From Pedobacter sp. Leaf216 (GTDB lineage Bacteria; Bacteroidota; Bacteroidia; Sphingobacteriales; Sphingobacteriaceae): a DNA stretch of 64,000 nt. The translations under genes and the position numbers were made by a program. Under the pieces are notes generated by a model, which was not told where the DNA came from, did not search any database, and was given only the letters and a program-made list of their open reading frames with translations. The stretch lies in assembly GCF_001421515.1 (NCBI RefSeq), contig NZ_LMKM01000001.1:198288-262287 (forward strand). The letters are read 5' to 3'. Below, piece after piece: positions 51,950 through 61,398 of this stretch (the stretch's first letter is position 1; each line of letters starts with the position of its first letter).

Positions 51950-52410
51950 AGAAGATTTTGAAGTTCTGCAGGAGAATAATTGATCGATTTTAGAACTTTT
52001 TGATCACTATCTCTATACACTAAATATAAACCTTCTCTAATCATATAACTGGCAGCGGTACGTTCTTTTTCCTTATAGTATGCCACTGTTTTTATAGCTT
52101 CAACTTCAGTTTTACAAGCTTTGCTCATATTGGAGCGATGAACTTCGTCGAAGAGATCTTTAAACCTATTTCCCAATCCAAATTCATGAATCGCACCTGC
52201 TAACACATATTGAATATCGCATAACGCATCTGCTATTTCCTTAATATTTTTATCTGATATTGCTTGTTGCAGTTCCTTTAGTTCCTCATTAAGAAGCGAA
52301 ACTCGTAATGCACACCTCTGATCAGAAGGAATTGTTGGCGTCTGTAATATGGGGTGTTGGAAAGTTGTATGAAATTCCGCAACCTGAGTTAATGCACTTG
52401 ATTCTTTCAT
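51946..52410 (-). CDS. MazG-like nucleotide pyrophosphohydrolase (all-alpha NTP-PPase)
   Basis: The protein has 154 residues. The all-alpha NTP pyrophosphatase motif is EExxE at 42-46 (NEELKELQQ) and D61-ALC-D65 in the next helix, the correct spacing for magnesium binding. The C-terminal 60 residues are a separate small unit (YLVYRDSDQKVLKSINYS). It is the first gene of the operon and overlaps the methyltransferase by ATGA, so they are translationally coupled. It may clear modified or signal nucleotides. Confidence 0.82.
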   Translation of the reverse strand: MKESSALTQVAEFHTTFQHPILQTPTIPSDQRCALRVSLLNEELKELQQAISDKNIKEIADALCDIQYVLAGAIHEFGLGNRFKDLFDEVHRSNMSKACKTEVEAIKTVAYYKEKERTAASYMIREGLYLVYRDSDQKVLKSINYSPAELQNLL

Positions 52411-52907
52411 TATTGAGCTTATTTAGTGGTTCTAAAAATACGTTTTATTTATGCCTAGGCAAAATATTTTTATCATGAGCTTATTTGAATTTTAGCCATG
52501 ATAGATTTTAATTCAGTAATGCTTCTTGACTAATCGTCCAAATTAAATAGATTCAAACGAAAGATGCTTTTGAATTTTAGCCCTTCTTTGTCTTAGTGGA
52601 TAGTCCAAAACGATTGAACATATACATGTCTATCAATTTAGGCTTTGACGATACCGATAGAATAGAAATAAAGGTCACTCCTTTTTTTATGCTCCATATA
52701 TTCCCTGTTGAAACTATTAACCCAAACAAAGCTGACCACAACTGAGACTAACAATACTTAACGATTGGCCATCATCGGCTTACAGCTTATTTTTAAAAGG
52801 TTTATATTTTTTTTGCTAGAAAAAATCGCATAGAGAATTAATTTATCTTATAATAATGGATTGAATGAATTTTTTAAAGACAGAGCTTATTGATTCAAAG
52901 AAAATGA
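52411..52907. other. Divergent control region between the two defence units
   Basis: About 500 AT-rich bases separate the start of the five-gene minus-strand operon from gajA. I see no gene. A -7 element for gajA lies at its right edge. No clear TAnnTTTG was found for the minus-strand operon. Confidence 0.6.
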
Positions 52908-52915
52908 TATATTTG
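52908..52915 (+). promoter_or_regulatory. -7 element of the gajA promoter
   Basis: TATATTTG matches TAnnTTTG exactly and lies 18 bases before the ATG at 52934, so the leader is short. The -33 area has no exact TTTG. Confidence 0.5.
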
Positions 52916-52933
52916 GATATCTAATAATCTCTC

Positions 52934-55066
52934 ATGTATATTTCTAAAATTTCTCTAGTTAATTACCGGAACTTTAAGAATGCAGCCTTTTATTTCAACA
53001 AGGGTATCAATACCATTATCGGTGAAAACGGTTCAGGTAAAACCAATCTTTTCCGCGCAATCCGTTTGATGCTGGATGATGATCTACTAAAATTTGCCTA
53101 TAAATTTACAGAAGCAGATTTTAATAGAACACTTGATAAAAAATGGAAAGGACACTGGATTATCATCAGCTTGGAATTTAGTGAGATTTCTGCGGATGAA
53201 TCTATTCAGGCAATGTTTATCCATGGGCTTGGGAATGGTGAAGAGGAAACTGTGGACAAAGCCACCTACAATCTATTTTTTAGACCAAAATCAGATATCC
53301 GTTATCGACTCTCGGAGTTAGCGGAAAACGATACAGAAGGACTTGCAGCAATCGTTGATCAGCTCACTATTGCCAATTATGAGAGTTTCTTCACCGGCAA
53401 GAGCAGTGTTGATTTTAATGACCCAGAAGTTTACAAAGAACTTGTTGGAGATTTTGACGCTGTTAAGTTTAATCTAAATCCCGATACTTCCTTGTTTGGA
53501 GCACGGATTCCCCATCAACTTTCTATCTCTAAGGACATTAGCTTTACTTTTATCAAAGCACTGAGAGATGTGGTGTCAGATTTTAATAATAATAGGACAA
53601 ATCCGTTGATGAGCCTGCTGAAAATCAAAAGCGAGCTAATTAATGATGCGGATTATGCTCCCATAGCCCATCAGGTCAAAGATCTAAATGCCGCAATTGA
53701 ACAGTTACCCGACGTTCAGGATGTTCGCGAAAATATCAAAGAAACGATCAAGGATACGGTAGGTGAAACCTATTCGCCATCTTCACTTTCCATTAAGTCC
53801 AGTGTGCCCGATGATGCGGAAAAGCTCCTTCAGTCCCTTAAACTTTTCATAGGAGAACCGGATGAGACTTATGAAGGCAGCATCCATGAGCTCAGTTTGG
53901 GAGGTGCAAACCTGATTTTTTTAACACTCAAACTTTTGGAATTCAAATACCAGCGGTCAGCCGACAACTTTGCGAATTTTCTCTTGATTGAAGAACCTGA
54001 AGCACATATACACACCCATATTCAAAAAACCTTATTTGATAATCTTAATTACGAAGATACCCAGATTATATATTCCACTCATTCGACCTTTATCTCCGAA
54101 TCTAGCAATATTTCCAACATCAACATTCTGAGCAAAAAGGTAAACTATGCAGAGAGTTTTCAACCCGCCAACAACCTACCTGAGTCCAAAGTCCACAAGC
54201 TTCAGCGTTACTTAGACGCGGTAAGAAGCAATCTATTGTTTGCAAAAGGGGTTATGCTGATTGAAGGAGACGCCGAAGCCATTTTAATTCCGTTGATGGT
54301 CAAGAAAGTATTTGGTATAAGCCTGGATGAACTGGGCATCAGTTTAATCAATATCGGTAGTACCGGTTTTGAAAATATTGCCCAAATCTTCCATGAAGAC
54401 AGGGTACAACGAAAATGCAGCATCGTCACAGACCTTGATCAAGCTATTGCCGATACGACAGAAATAGACACTGATACAGAAGCAGTGAAAACTTATAAAA
54501 AGAAATTGGCGGCTTCAGAGAAATCAGGCAAAGAAAGGCAAGAAGCGCTCGATTTGTATATCACAGGCAACATTTATCTTAAGGCCTGCTACGCTGACTA
54601 CACCTTCGAAGTTGACTTCATGAATCAGGAAAACAAAATTGAGATTCTCAATACAATTCCTGAAGTCTACAAGGAGGAAGATACAATAGAACTGGCCGCA
54701 ACTGACATTGGAGATGAAGATATTGCCATTTCAGGAAAAAGGGTTCTGGCTATGGCAAAATATGCAAAGAAAGGTTGGTATGCACTTATTCTTGGAAAAC
54801 ACATCACCTTCAAAACTAATATACCACCATATATTTTGGATGCGATTGTGTTTTCGAAGACCACGCTCAGCAGACGGACGATATTGTCGCTTTTGGATTA
54901 CCGGCTTTCCCAGTACCGAAAAGATGCAGTTCATCCAGAATTTTTGGCACTCGAGCTAGAAATGGAAAAATATGGTAAAGGCGATATAGCACTTCAAGCG
55001 CTCATCGCTTCTATACATAAAGCGCTTCCAAATGATCAGATTAAGGATTTTTTAGAAAGGCTATAG
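52934..55066 (+). CDS. gajA: GajA, OLD-family ATPase/TOPRIM endonuclease (Gabija)
   Basis: The protein has 710 residues. The N-terminal ABC-type ATPase has Walker A IGENGSGKT (29-37), a signature-like LSLGGANL (near 320), Walker B FLLIEEPEAH (near 350) and the H-loop YSTHS. The C-terminal TOPRIM nuclease has LIEGDAEA (Glu near 442) and VTDLDQA (near 498), so the metal residues are present. Its partner, a UvrD-like helicase, starts on the very next base. GajA nicks DNA when nucleotide levels fall during phage infection. The studied GajA is, from memory, nearer 580 residues, so this one is longer, with extra sequence after the TOPRIM core. Confidence 0.9.
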   Translation: MYISKISLVNYRNFKNAAFYFNKGINTIIGENGSGKTNLFRAIRLMLDDDLLKFAYKFTEADFNRTLDKKWKGHWIIISLEFSEISADESIQAMFIHGLGNGEEETVDKATYNLFFRPKSDIRYRLSELAENDTEGLAAIVDQLTIANYESFFTGKSSVDFNDPEVYKELVGDFDAVKFNLNPDTSLFGARIPHQLSISKDISFTFIKALRDVVSDFNNNRTNPLMSLLKIKSELINDADYAPIAHQVKDLNAAIEQLPDVQDVRENIKETIKDTVGETYSPSSLSIKSSVPDDAEKLLQSLKLFIGEPDETYEGSIHELSLGGANLIFLTLKLLEFKYQRSADNFANFLLIEEPEAHIHTHIQKTLFDNLNYEDTQIIYSTHSTFISESSNISNINILSKKVNYAESFQPANNLPESKVHKLQRYLDAVRSNLLFAKGVMLIEGDAEAILIPLMVKKVFGISLDELGISLINIGSTGFENIAQIFHEDRVQRKCSIVTDLDQAIADTTEIDTDTEAVKTYKKKLAASEKSGKERQEALDLYITGNIYLKACYADYTFEVDFMNQENKIEILNTIPEVYKEEDTIELAATDIGDEDIAISGKRVLAMAKYAKKGWYALILGKHITFKTNIPPYILDAIVFSKTTLSRRTILSLLDYRLSQYRKDAVHPEFLALELEMEKYGKGDIALQALIASIHKALPNDQIKDFLERL

Positions 55067-56866
55067 ATGTTTGTCTGGGATAGAGATGAATTAAATGGTG
55101 AGCAGGAAGCCGCTATACTGGCACCGGGAAATGTCCTGCTCATTGCTTGCCCAGGGAGTGGTAAAACTAGGGCATTGACTTATAAGATTGCCCTTGAACT
55201 CTCCAAGCTCAAGTCGAAAAAAAAATTTATCATTGCCATAACGTATACCAATAATGCTGCTGAAGAAATAAAAACCCGAATAGAACATTTGGGCGAAGAT
55301 ACTTCCCAGCTCTGGATTGGCACCATTCATTCCTTTTGTACCGAATGGATATTAAGACCTTATGGATTGTATGATGACGCACTAAAATATGGTTTTAAGG
55401 TTCTGAATTCGCATGAGAGCGAGGCGCTGTTGGATACCTTCTGTGCTCCGTATAAGGTCTTTAAAGTATCTTATTATGACTGCAGTTATATTTTCACAAA
55501 AACGGGTTATGCACTGGGTAACTGTGCCGCAGTTAAGCGCCCGTATGTTGAGGATGTATTGAAGAATTACTGGGCATACCTTAAAGCGAACAGGTTCATT
55601 GATTTTGAGTTGATACTAAAACATACATACGAGCTAATCCAGACGCGTCCTGTCATCGCTAAAACGCTTTCGAAATTATTTTCTTACATCCTTTTGGATG
55701 AATTTCAGGATACAAAGGAACTGCAGTATGAAGTGTTGGCAAGTATCATTGCCAGTAATCCAAAGGAAATCGGCAGTTTTATCGTTGGTGATCCCAATCA
55801 ATCCATATTTACAGGACTTGGTGGTTACGCGATAGCGCTAGAAGATCTGCAAAATATGACCAAAAGTAAATTTGAGCCTTTTGAGCTATCCAATAACTTC
55901 CGATCCTCTGAAAGGCTTATCAAGTATTTCCAACATTATAAAACATTTCCCAATACTATTCTCGCCGCAGGAAAGAACAAAGATTACACGAGCATAATCA
56001 GCCTCAATCAGGAGGTAATGAAATCAGTCCTCGAAGATGAAATTGTAAGATTGCTGGCATTTAACATCACCGAGAAAGGAATTTCTCCAAACGAGATTTG
56101 TATCGTTGGCCCTCAATGGGTGCATCTCTCAGCGCTGACTAGAAACCTCATGGTTAAAATGCCCGACTATAATTTCAATGGCCCCGGAATGGCTCCCTTT
56201 GCTAGGGATATTGACAACTTCTTTTATAAAATCTGTAGAATCGTACTAACAGAACCATCACCCGCCATGTATATTACCAGAATGCGGTGGTCGAGGGAAA
56301 TATTGAAAGATTTGCATGAAATAGGAAGCGATATTTCTGGTACCTCCGCTAAAGCTTTTCTGAGGCATTCAAACCTACTCAGGATCGATGAAACGGACGG
56401 ACTGGCTTACCTTAAAATTGCCTTTTCCGAACTGTTGGCTTCGCTTGGTGTGGATAAGAGTATGTATAAAGCACTCACCGAGGACTACAACTCATTTTTT
56501 GCAAGCTCCGAGCAGCGGATCAAAAAGCTGGCCGAGCAGGGCGATCTGGGCGTTAGTACAATTGTCAATTTCAGAAAAGTATTTAAACAACGGGATGGTA
56601 TCACCATATCCACTATGCATGGTGTAAAAGGACTAGAATTTGATGTAGTCATTGCTTTCGGCCTACTTGAGGATTGGGTTCCTCATTTCAGTGATGTGGA
56701 TGGTGAAAACAGCGCTAAGAAGTTACTCTATGTAATTGCCTCTAGAGCTAGGCTGAATTTGCATATGATATCCGAACGAAGAGAGAAACGTTTTTCGAGG
56801 CCGCCTAGGAATATGTTCAGCACCAATCAGCTTTCCGGCTATGTTTTTGGTTATGATAACTGTTAG
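55067..56866 (+). CDS. gajB: GajB, UvrD-like helicase (Gabija)
   Basis: The protein has 599 residues. SF1 helicase motifs are in order: Walker A CPGSGKT (28-34), IGTIHSF (Ib-like), LLDEFQDT (motif II, near 208), GDPNQSIF (motif III), NNFRSSER (motif IV) and STMHGVKGLEFD (motif V). The start ATG touches the gajA stop. GajB binds GajA and is thought to be activated by DNA termini from phage replication. The family is shorter than housekeeping UvrD, as here. It completes a canonical Gabija pair. Confidence 0.92.
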   Translation: MFVWDRDELNGEQEAAILAPGNVLLIACPGSGKTRALTYKIALELSKLKSKKKFIIAITYTNNAAEEIKTRIEHLGEDTSQLWIGTIHSFCTEWILRPYGLYDDALKYGFKVLNSHESEALLDTFCAPYKVFKVSYYDCSYIFTKTGYALGNCAAVKRPYVEDVLKNYWAYLKANRFIDFELILKHTYELIQTRPVIAKTLSKLFSYILLDEFQDTKELQYEVLASIIASNPKEIGSFIVGDPNQSIFTGLGGYAIALEDLQNMTKSKFEPFELSNNFRSSERLIKYFQHYKTFPNTILAAGKNKDYTSIISLNQEVMKSVLEDEIVRLLAFNITEKGISPNEICIVGPQWVHLSALTRNLMVKMPDYNFNGPGMAPFARDIDNFFYKICRIVLTEPSPAMYITRMRWSREILKDLHEIGSDISGTSAKAFLRHSNLLRIDETDGLAYLKIAFSELLASLGVDKSMYKALTEDYNSFFASSEQRIKKLAEQGDLGVSTIVNFRKVFKQRDGITISTMHGVKGLEFDVVIAFGLLEDWVPHFSDVDGENSAKKLLYVIASRARLNLHMISERREKRFSRPPRNMFSTNQLSGYVFGYDNC

Positions 56867-56954
56867 CTTAAAAAAATGACGATTGAATATTTAATCATCA
56901 CTTAATAAACCAAAAGAACATACTAAAAGACAAAAAAACATTAATTTAAATGTT

Positions 56955-57536
56955 ATGGTACAAATTAACTTTCAGCTAAATCTATCCAATGACGAAGAAC
57001 TGCTCCTCTCAAAAATTTTAAAATGTACTCAGATACAATTGCCCGATAACCTGTCCCGGATAGGTAATGCTGCACTGAATGAGTATGTGAAAATGTTTAC
57101 CGGTGACAAAGTTTTTACCCGAGGAAAAGATATGCTTGAATATAGACTCATCAATCTAATACAGAGTTATTATCAGGGAAGGATACCGGCTGAGGATGAA
57201 ATCAGCGGAATTTTTCAGACATCGCAAGTTGAAAGTAGGACCATGCTAAAAGCTATTTCCTCCAAATACCAATATATTTTAGAAGCAGTGATAAAAGAAA
57301 GTCTGAAAAATAAACTGGATATAGACGCTAGAAAAAATGGTAACAGTGATTTTAGGATTTCCATTGATGGTAGCTTTTTTAGGGACGGATACAATAAAAT
57401 ACTCGCACGGGTGGCAACCCATGCTCCTCTGGTCAAAGACAATACGACCACATCTGTCTATATAATTAAAAACGGGGAATATGCTTATTTGTGTAACCAA
57501 CTTGGCATTCAGGAAACTGTTAATGCTTATGTCTGA
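56955..57536 (+). CDS. Uncharacterised protein upstream of the ATPase/HNH pair
   Basis: The protein has 193 residues and I do not recognise it. There is no signal peptide or membrane helix. The middle (RIPAEDEISGIFQTSQVESRTMLKAI, about 75-105) has the spacing of a helix-turn-helix, followed by a beta-hairpin-like end. This may be a regulator or an adaptor. It begins 88 bases after gajB and its stop overlaps the start of the membrane-protein gene, so it belongs with the downstream genes. Confidence 0.7.
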   Translation: MVQINFQLNLSNDEELLLSKILKCTQIQLPDNLSRIGNAALNEYVKMFTGDKVFTRGKDMLEYRLINLIQSYYQGRIPAEDEISGIFQTSQVESRTMLKAISSKYQYILEAVIKESLKNKLDIDARKNGNSDFRISIDGSFFRDGYNKILARVATHAPLVKDNTTTSVYIIKNGEYAYLCNQLGIQETVNAYV

Positions 57537-57936
57537 TATTCTTTCATCGGTTAGCATCTTGGTTGGGATCCTAACGGCCCTGTTGGCCTTGTTTTACAGC
57601 GAAATCCAAAACTTTCTGGAACTCACTCCCGAACGTTTGAGAGCAAATAATAAGGTTAATTTTACTAACGGGAAGCGCATTCGTAACACTCGGTTACATC
57701 CTTTGGCATCTAGTTCGATTATCTTAACACTGGTTTTTATACCTGAACTAATCAATCAGATTTCCAATATGGTTTCTGTTTTTGAGTACAATCAATATCG
57801 GATTTGTTGGGAACAGTATAGCACTGTCAACGCAGCCTTTATAACCGTTGCGTTTTTTTTAATTTGTCTTACGCTGAGGATATGCATAACGACCTTCAGA
57901 TTTTATTTCCATCTTCACAAATTCAGTCCAGATTAA
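57529..57936 (+). CDS. Small three-helix membrane protein
   Basis: The protein has 135 residues from the ATG at 57529; an ATG at 57523 is equally possible. Three hydrophobic helices are visible (about 4-22, 52-72 and 95-120), with a basic cytoplasmic-type loop (RLRANNKVNFTNGKRIRNTR). It overlaps the previous gene by eight bases. A membrane partner of an ATPase/nuclease pair could localise the system or act as an abortive-infection pore, but nothing in the sequence proves this. Confidence 0.68.
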   Translation: MSDILSSVSILVGILTALLALFYSEIQNFLELTPERLRANNKVNFTNGKRIRNTRLHPLASSSIILTLVFIPELINQISNMVSVFEYNQYRICWEQYSTVNAAFITVAFFLICLTLRICITTFRFYFHLHKFSPD

Positions 57937-57967
57937 CTTTGTCTCGTGTAATAATTTGTAAATCATC

Positions 57968-59821
57968 ATGACTTTAGCTGCAATATTCATATCTCCAACA
58001 CATCTTGGTCATATATTTGGAAGAGACCATAAGGGCTTCACAATAAATTTGGGAGGAAAATATTTTTATACACTCTCCGAATCCGCAAACAGCTCAAAAA
58101 AAATAGTTAAAAGGGAGTCAAACCCATCATACCTAGCCGGATTCTGGAACCCTTATATTAAACTCGTATCTGCAATCGTTGGAGAAAATGGTGTGGGTAA
58201 GACCTCCATCATGGATCTGTTCCGTTTGCCATCATCTTACTGTTGGTATATTGTTGAAGAAGACGATGAAAGTTACATTGTCGAAAACACACATGCATGG
58301 GACATCATCTATTTTTCTGCATTTTTTAACCAAAACATGTACCGTGCAGAGGAGGAAAATTTTTATGATTATTCCAAGTACTCCCTGATGCAGGATGATA
58401 CTGAATATGAGCAACTTTCCATTGGCCCGCTGATGGAACTTCATGAATCCGAAAATTTAAAAAGATGGATTTCTTTTGCAAGGCTAAGAGCTTCCAAACG
58501 GTTGCTCGATAAATTGAAACTTCCATCTTTTGAGAAAGTTAAATTAAGGCTCAATTCCTTTATCATCAATGAGCACCAAACATCGCATTCTTTCCGTGCA
58601 TTTTTCAGGGACGTTGAATCCAAACTTGAGGCAGAACGGGAAAGGCGGGAGCAACAAAAAATCGATGAACTTGGACTAACTAGGGAGCAGGTCATGAAAG
58701 ACAGAAGTCTTGGCAATGAAATCAGGCTCGAGCTCCACATCATTCGGGCTGTAATGAACAAGGTCAGGAACATATTGGAAAGCACAGGAAACAAATACCT
58801 TAGTGAAGGTGAGTTGAGAGCAGATTTTTCAACATCGAGCCCCTTATTTGCAGAGCAGCAGGATAGTCGGAAAGCTTTTTATGCTTTCTTGGAACATGCT
58901 TTTATCAAATTAGGTAAGCGAGAGATTCTACTTCCTGTCAGAGAAATTAAAAATCTTATCAATCTGCTTATTTCCTGCATTTCCAAACCTGATGACATCG
59001 AGAACACAGATGAACTGGAATTGGATTTTGATACTGCCTTGAAACTCATGGATGCTTATGAAGCATTTTTGCTTGCCTTTAAAGATGACTTTGCATATGA
59101 TAAAAAAATATTGATGCAATTCATGCCGCTGCGCAAAATGAGTTCCGGAGAACGGGGTCTGTATGATCTTTTTTCGGTCATGCTTGAGGCAAACAGGCGT
59201 TTTCGCCAAGGCATCCATAAGGATATGGGAGATTTCAATAAGCGTTCTATCGTTTCAGAAAGGATATTGCTGCTGCTGGACGAGGGTGATTTGGGCTTTC
59301 ATCCGGAATGGAAGAAGCAATATGTAAATGCGATCCTCCAGGCTGCTCCTTTTCTGTTTCCTGAAAAAGTGTTGCAAATCATCATTACCACGCATGATCC
59401 GCTGACTTTATCAGATTTTCCAAAGGGAAATGTGACCTACTTGAAAAGGGAAGGCGAGACCACTATAAATTATCCTTCTGATCAAATGCGTTCTTTTGGC
59501 GCAAATATTTCAACAATGCTGAAAAACTCATTTTTCGTGCGTAACGGTCTGATTGGCGATTTTGCAAAGGTGAAAATAGACTACGCCATCAAAAAACTTA
59601 ATAGTTGGATTGTGGAAGGGGAGAAGAAAAGCTTATTGTTAAATGAACAAGAATTAGAAGAAATAAAGAAAATCATCGGCATGATTGACGAACCTATCAT
59701 CCAGCAAAAACTTTTAGAAATGTACAGTATGGTCTCAGTTGAGGATAAAATAACTAAACGCATCCGAGAAATGGAACAGGAGCTAAAATTGCTTAAAGAG
59801 CAGAAAGGAAATCAACCATGA
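57968..59821 (+). CDS. SMC/ABC-type ATPase (PtuA-like) of an HNH system
   Basis: The protein has 617 residues. Walker A is GENGVGKTS (near 71-79), the ABC signature is KMSSGERG (near 391), Walker B is ILLLLDEGDLGFHPE (near 433) and the H-loop is TTHDP (near 475). The central region is helical with a charged coiled coil (LEAERERREQQKIDEL). The C-terminal 60 residues are also helical. This is the SMC-like ATPase type found with HNH nucleases in Septu. It is 31 bases after the membrane gene and overlaps the nuclease start by four bases (ATGA). Confidence 0.87.
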   Translation: MTLAAIFISPTHLGHIFGRDHKGFTINLGGKYFYTLSESANSSKKIVKRESNPSYLAGFWNPYIKLVSAIVGENGVGKTSIMDLFRLPSSYCWYIVEEDDESYIVENTHAWDIIYFSAFFNQNMYRAEEENFYDYSKYSLMQDDTEYEQLSIGPLMELHESENLKRWISFARLRASKRLLDKLKLPSFEKVKLRLNSFIINEHQTSHSFRAFFRDVESKLEAERERREQQKIDELGLTREQVMKDRSLGNEIRLELHIIRAVMNKVRNILESTGNKYLSEGELRADFSTSSPLFAEQQDSRKAFYAFLEHAFIKLGKREILLPVREIKNLINLLISCISKPDDIENTDELELDFDTALKLMDAYEAFLLAFKDDFAYDKKILMQFMPLRKMSSGERGLYDLFSVMLEANRRFRQGIHKDMGDFNKRSIVSERILLLLDEGDLGFHPEWKKQYVNAILQAAPFLFPEKVLQIIITTHDPLTLSDFPKGNVTYLKREGETTINYPSDQMRSFGANISTMLKNSFFVRNGLIGDFAKVKIDYAIKKLNSWIVEGEKKSLLLNEQELEEIKKIIGMIDEPIIQQKLLEMYSMVSVEDKITKRIREMEQELKLLKEQKGNQP

Positions 59822-60984
59822 TCTCGATAAGGGAATGCATTGAACCTCTCGAACTGAATAAACTCCTGAATCTGCATAAAACTTTTGTGGGCGCCGAAGT
59901 GTACAAACGGATTGATTTTTATATCAATCTCTTTGAGACGCTCGAATTCTTGCAGACGCACGAAAGAACACAAGGCAGAACCATTAAACGGCTGATTAAA
60001 ACCGTATACCTACACCATACGCAGTATGAGCCTTTTATTGCGCTGATCACAGAAAACCCTAATGATTTTTCAGAGCAAAAATACTTGAAACTTAAGTCGC
60101 GGGTTTACTTCAGGCCCGAAATGCGGAATTTTACTGTGTTGTCCGGACTGTTAAAAGAACTTAGGCGAAGGGCTGAAAACATTATAACGCTTGACTTAAA
60201 TCAAGGGGATTCGCGCAAAAGTCGCTATTACAGCCGGATAAGAGTGAAGTTTTCTCCCCTAGGAATTCTGCTCAAGAAAATTTTTGATTATGACTGGTTC
60301 TTAGGCCAGACACCTGATGGAGTCTGGGGTGCTTATCAGTTAACAAAAGGATTGGGCATGAAAGTCTGTGCGTACTGTAACCGTCAGTACACCTTTACAC
60401 TGTCTAAAGGCACAAGAAAAATTACAAAACCAGAACTCGACCATTTTCTCCCACAGCATCAGAATCCACTGCTGCGGGTTTCATTTTTCAATCTTATTCC
60501 GTCCTGTACAATTTGCAATCGCGACTGCAAGGGGCAAAAACATTTTAACTATTCGCAATATCTATCCCCTTATGAGGATAATCCAGGGCATAAACTTTTT
60601 TCATACGATTATATTCCCACCTCTTACTACGGCGCTGTTGGCGAAAATGAAGATATCCGGCTTTTTGTGAAGTCAGCAGGAGTTGCTCTGTCACCAAGAC
60701 TGCTTACCAAGGTGACAGGAAATATGGGTGTTTTCCATCATAATATGATCGCTAATGAGCATCGGGATGTGGTACAGGAAATTATACGTAAAAGAGTTCT
60801 ATCAAATGACACCTATCTCCAAATTGTCATCGATATGTTTCCGGCTGCAGCACTTACCATTGAGGAAGCCTACCGCATGGCATATGGCAACTTCTATCAC
60901 GAAAAAGAATTTAGCAAACGGGCTTTGGCCAAGCTAACCAAAGATATCGCTATTGATGTCGGCGTGTTGGAAAAAATATACTAA
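59818..60984 (+). CDS. HNH endonuclease (PtuB-like)
   Basis: The protein has 388 residues. The zinc-HNH core is C184-x2-C187 (CAYC), ELDHF at 206-210 (D208, H209) and C230-x2-C233-N234 (CTICN). The N-terminal 180 residues are helical and the C-terminus has another helical part, so it is longer than the usual 200-300-residue PtuB. It should cut DNA when licensed by the ATPase. It is the last gene before the IS21 insertion, 200 bases upstream of the IS end. Confidence 0.87.
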   Translation: MISIRECIEPLELNKLLNLHKTFVGAEVYKRIDFYINLFETLEFLQTHERTQGRTIKRLIKTVYLHHTQYEPFIALITENPNDFSEQKYLKLKSRVYFRPEMRNFTVLSGLLKELRRRAENIITLDLNQGDSRKSRYYSRIRVKFSPLGILLKKIFDYDWFLGQTPDGVWGAYQLTKGLGMKVCAYCNRQYTFTLSKGTRKITKPELDHFLPQHQNPLLRVSFFNLIPSCTICNRDCKGQKHFNYSQYLSPYEDNPGHKLFSYDYIPTSYYGAVGENEDIRLFVKSAGVALSPRLLTKVTGNMGVFHHNMIANEHRDVVQEIIRKRVLSNDTYLQIVIDMFPAAALTIEEAYRMAYGNFYHEKEFSKRALAKLTKDIAIDVGVLEKIY

Positions 60985-61186
60985 CTGAAATATTTCTTAA
61001 TCTAATCGAAATAGCGCCCAGGATAAATGCAGATTAACTTTAATTCATTTCTTTGCATTTAACCTTTTTTATACTGATTACAATCCTTTCGTAACTAGGA
61101 CAAAAATTTAACTCTCCTTCAAATTTAAAGTTAGGGGCTCCCCAAACATGCGATTATAATCAGTTGCCTATAGTCCAACATACCCT

Positions 61187-61382
61187 TGATTATTCCGAAC
61201 AAAGTACACCACATTCCGAGGCATAGTGCACCAGTTTGGTTCTGGCTTTAGCACTAACTTTAAACCATATCACTTTTGGACAAATGATTATTCCGAACAA
61301 AGTACACCACATTCCGAGGCATAGTGCACCAGTTTGGTTCTGGCTTTAGCACTAACTTTAAACCATATCACTTTTGGACAAA
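61187..61382. repeat. Exact 98-bp tandem duplication of the IS left end
   Basis: The units 61187-61284 and 61285-61382 are identical by eye. Each begins TGATTATTCCGAACAAAG and ends TTTTGGACAAA. Each holds two terminal-repeat copies (one of the ACAAAGTACACCA type and one of the GGCATAGTGCACCA type). Confidence 0.92.
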
Positions 61383-61398
61383 GCGATATTCTGTAAAC

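Noticed and set aside
52934..60984. Retron or CBASS type system
   Set aside because: No reverse transcriptase, CD-NTase or msr/msd-like structure is visible. Gene order fits Gabija plus an ATPase/HNH pair.
61187..61382. CRISPR-like repeat
   Set aside because: There are only two copies, 98 bases each, with no spacers and no cas genes. It is an IS end duplication.
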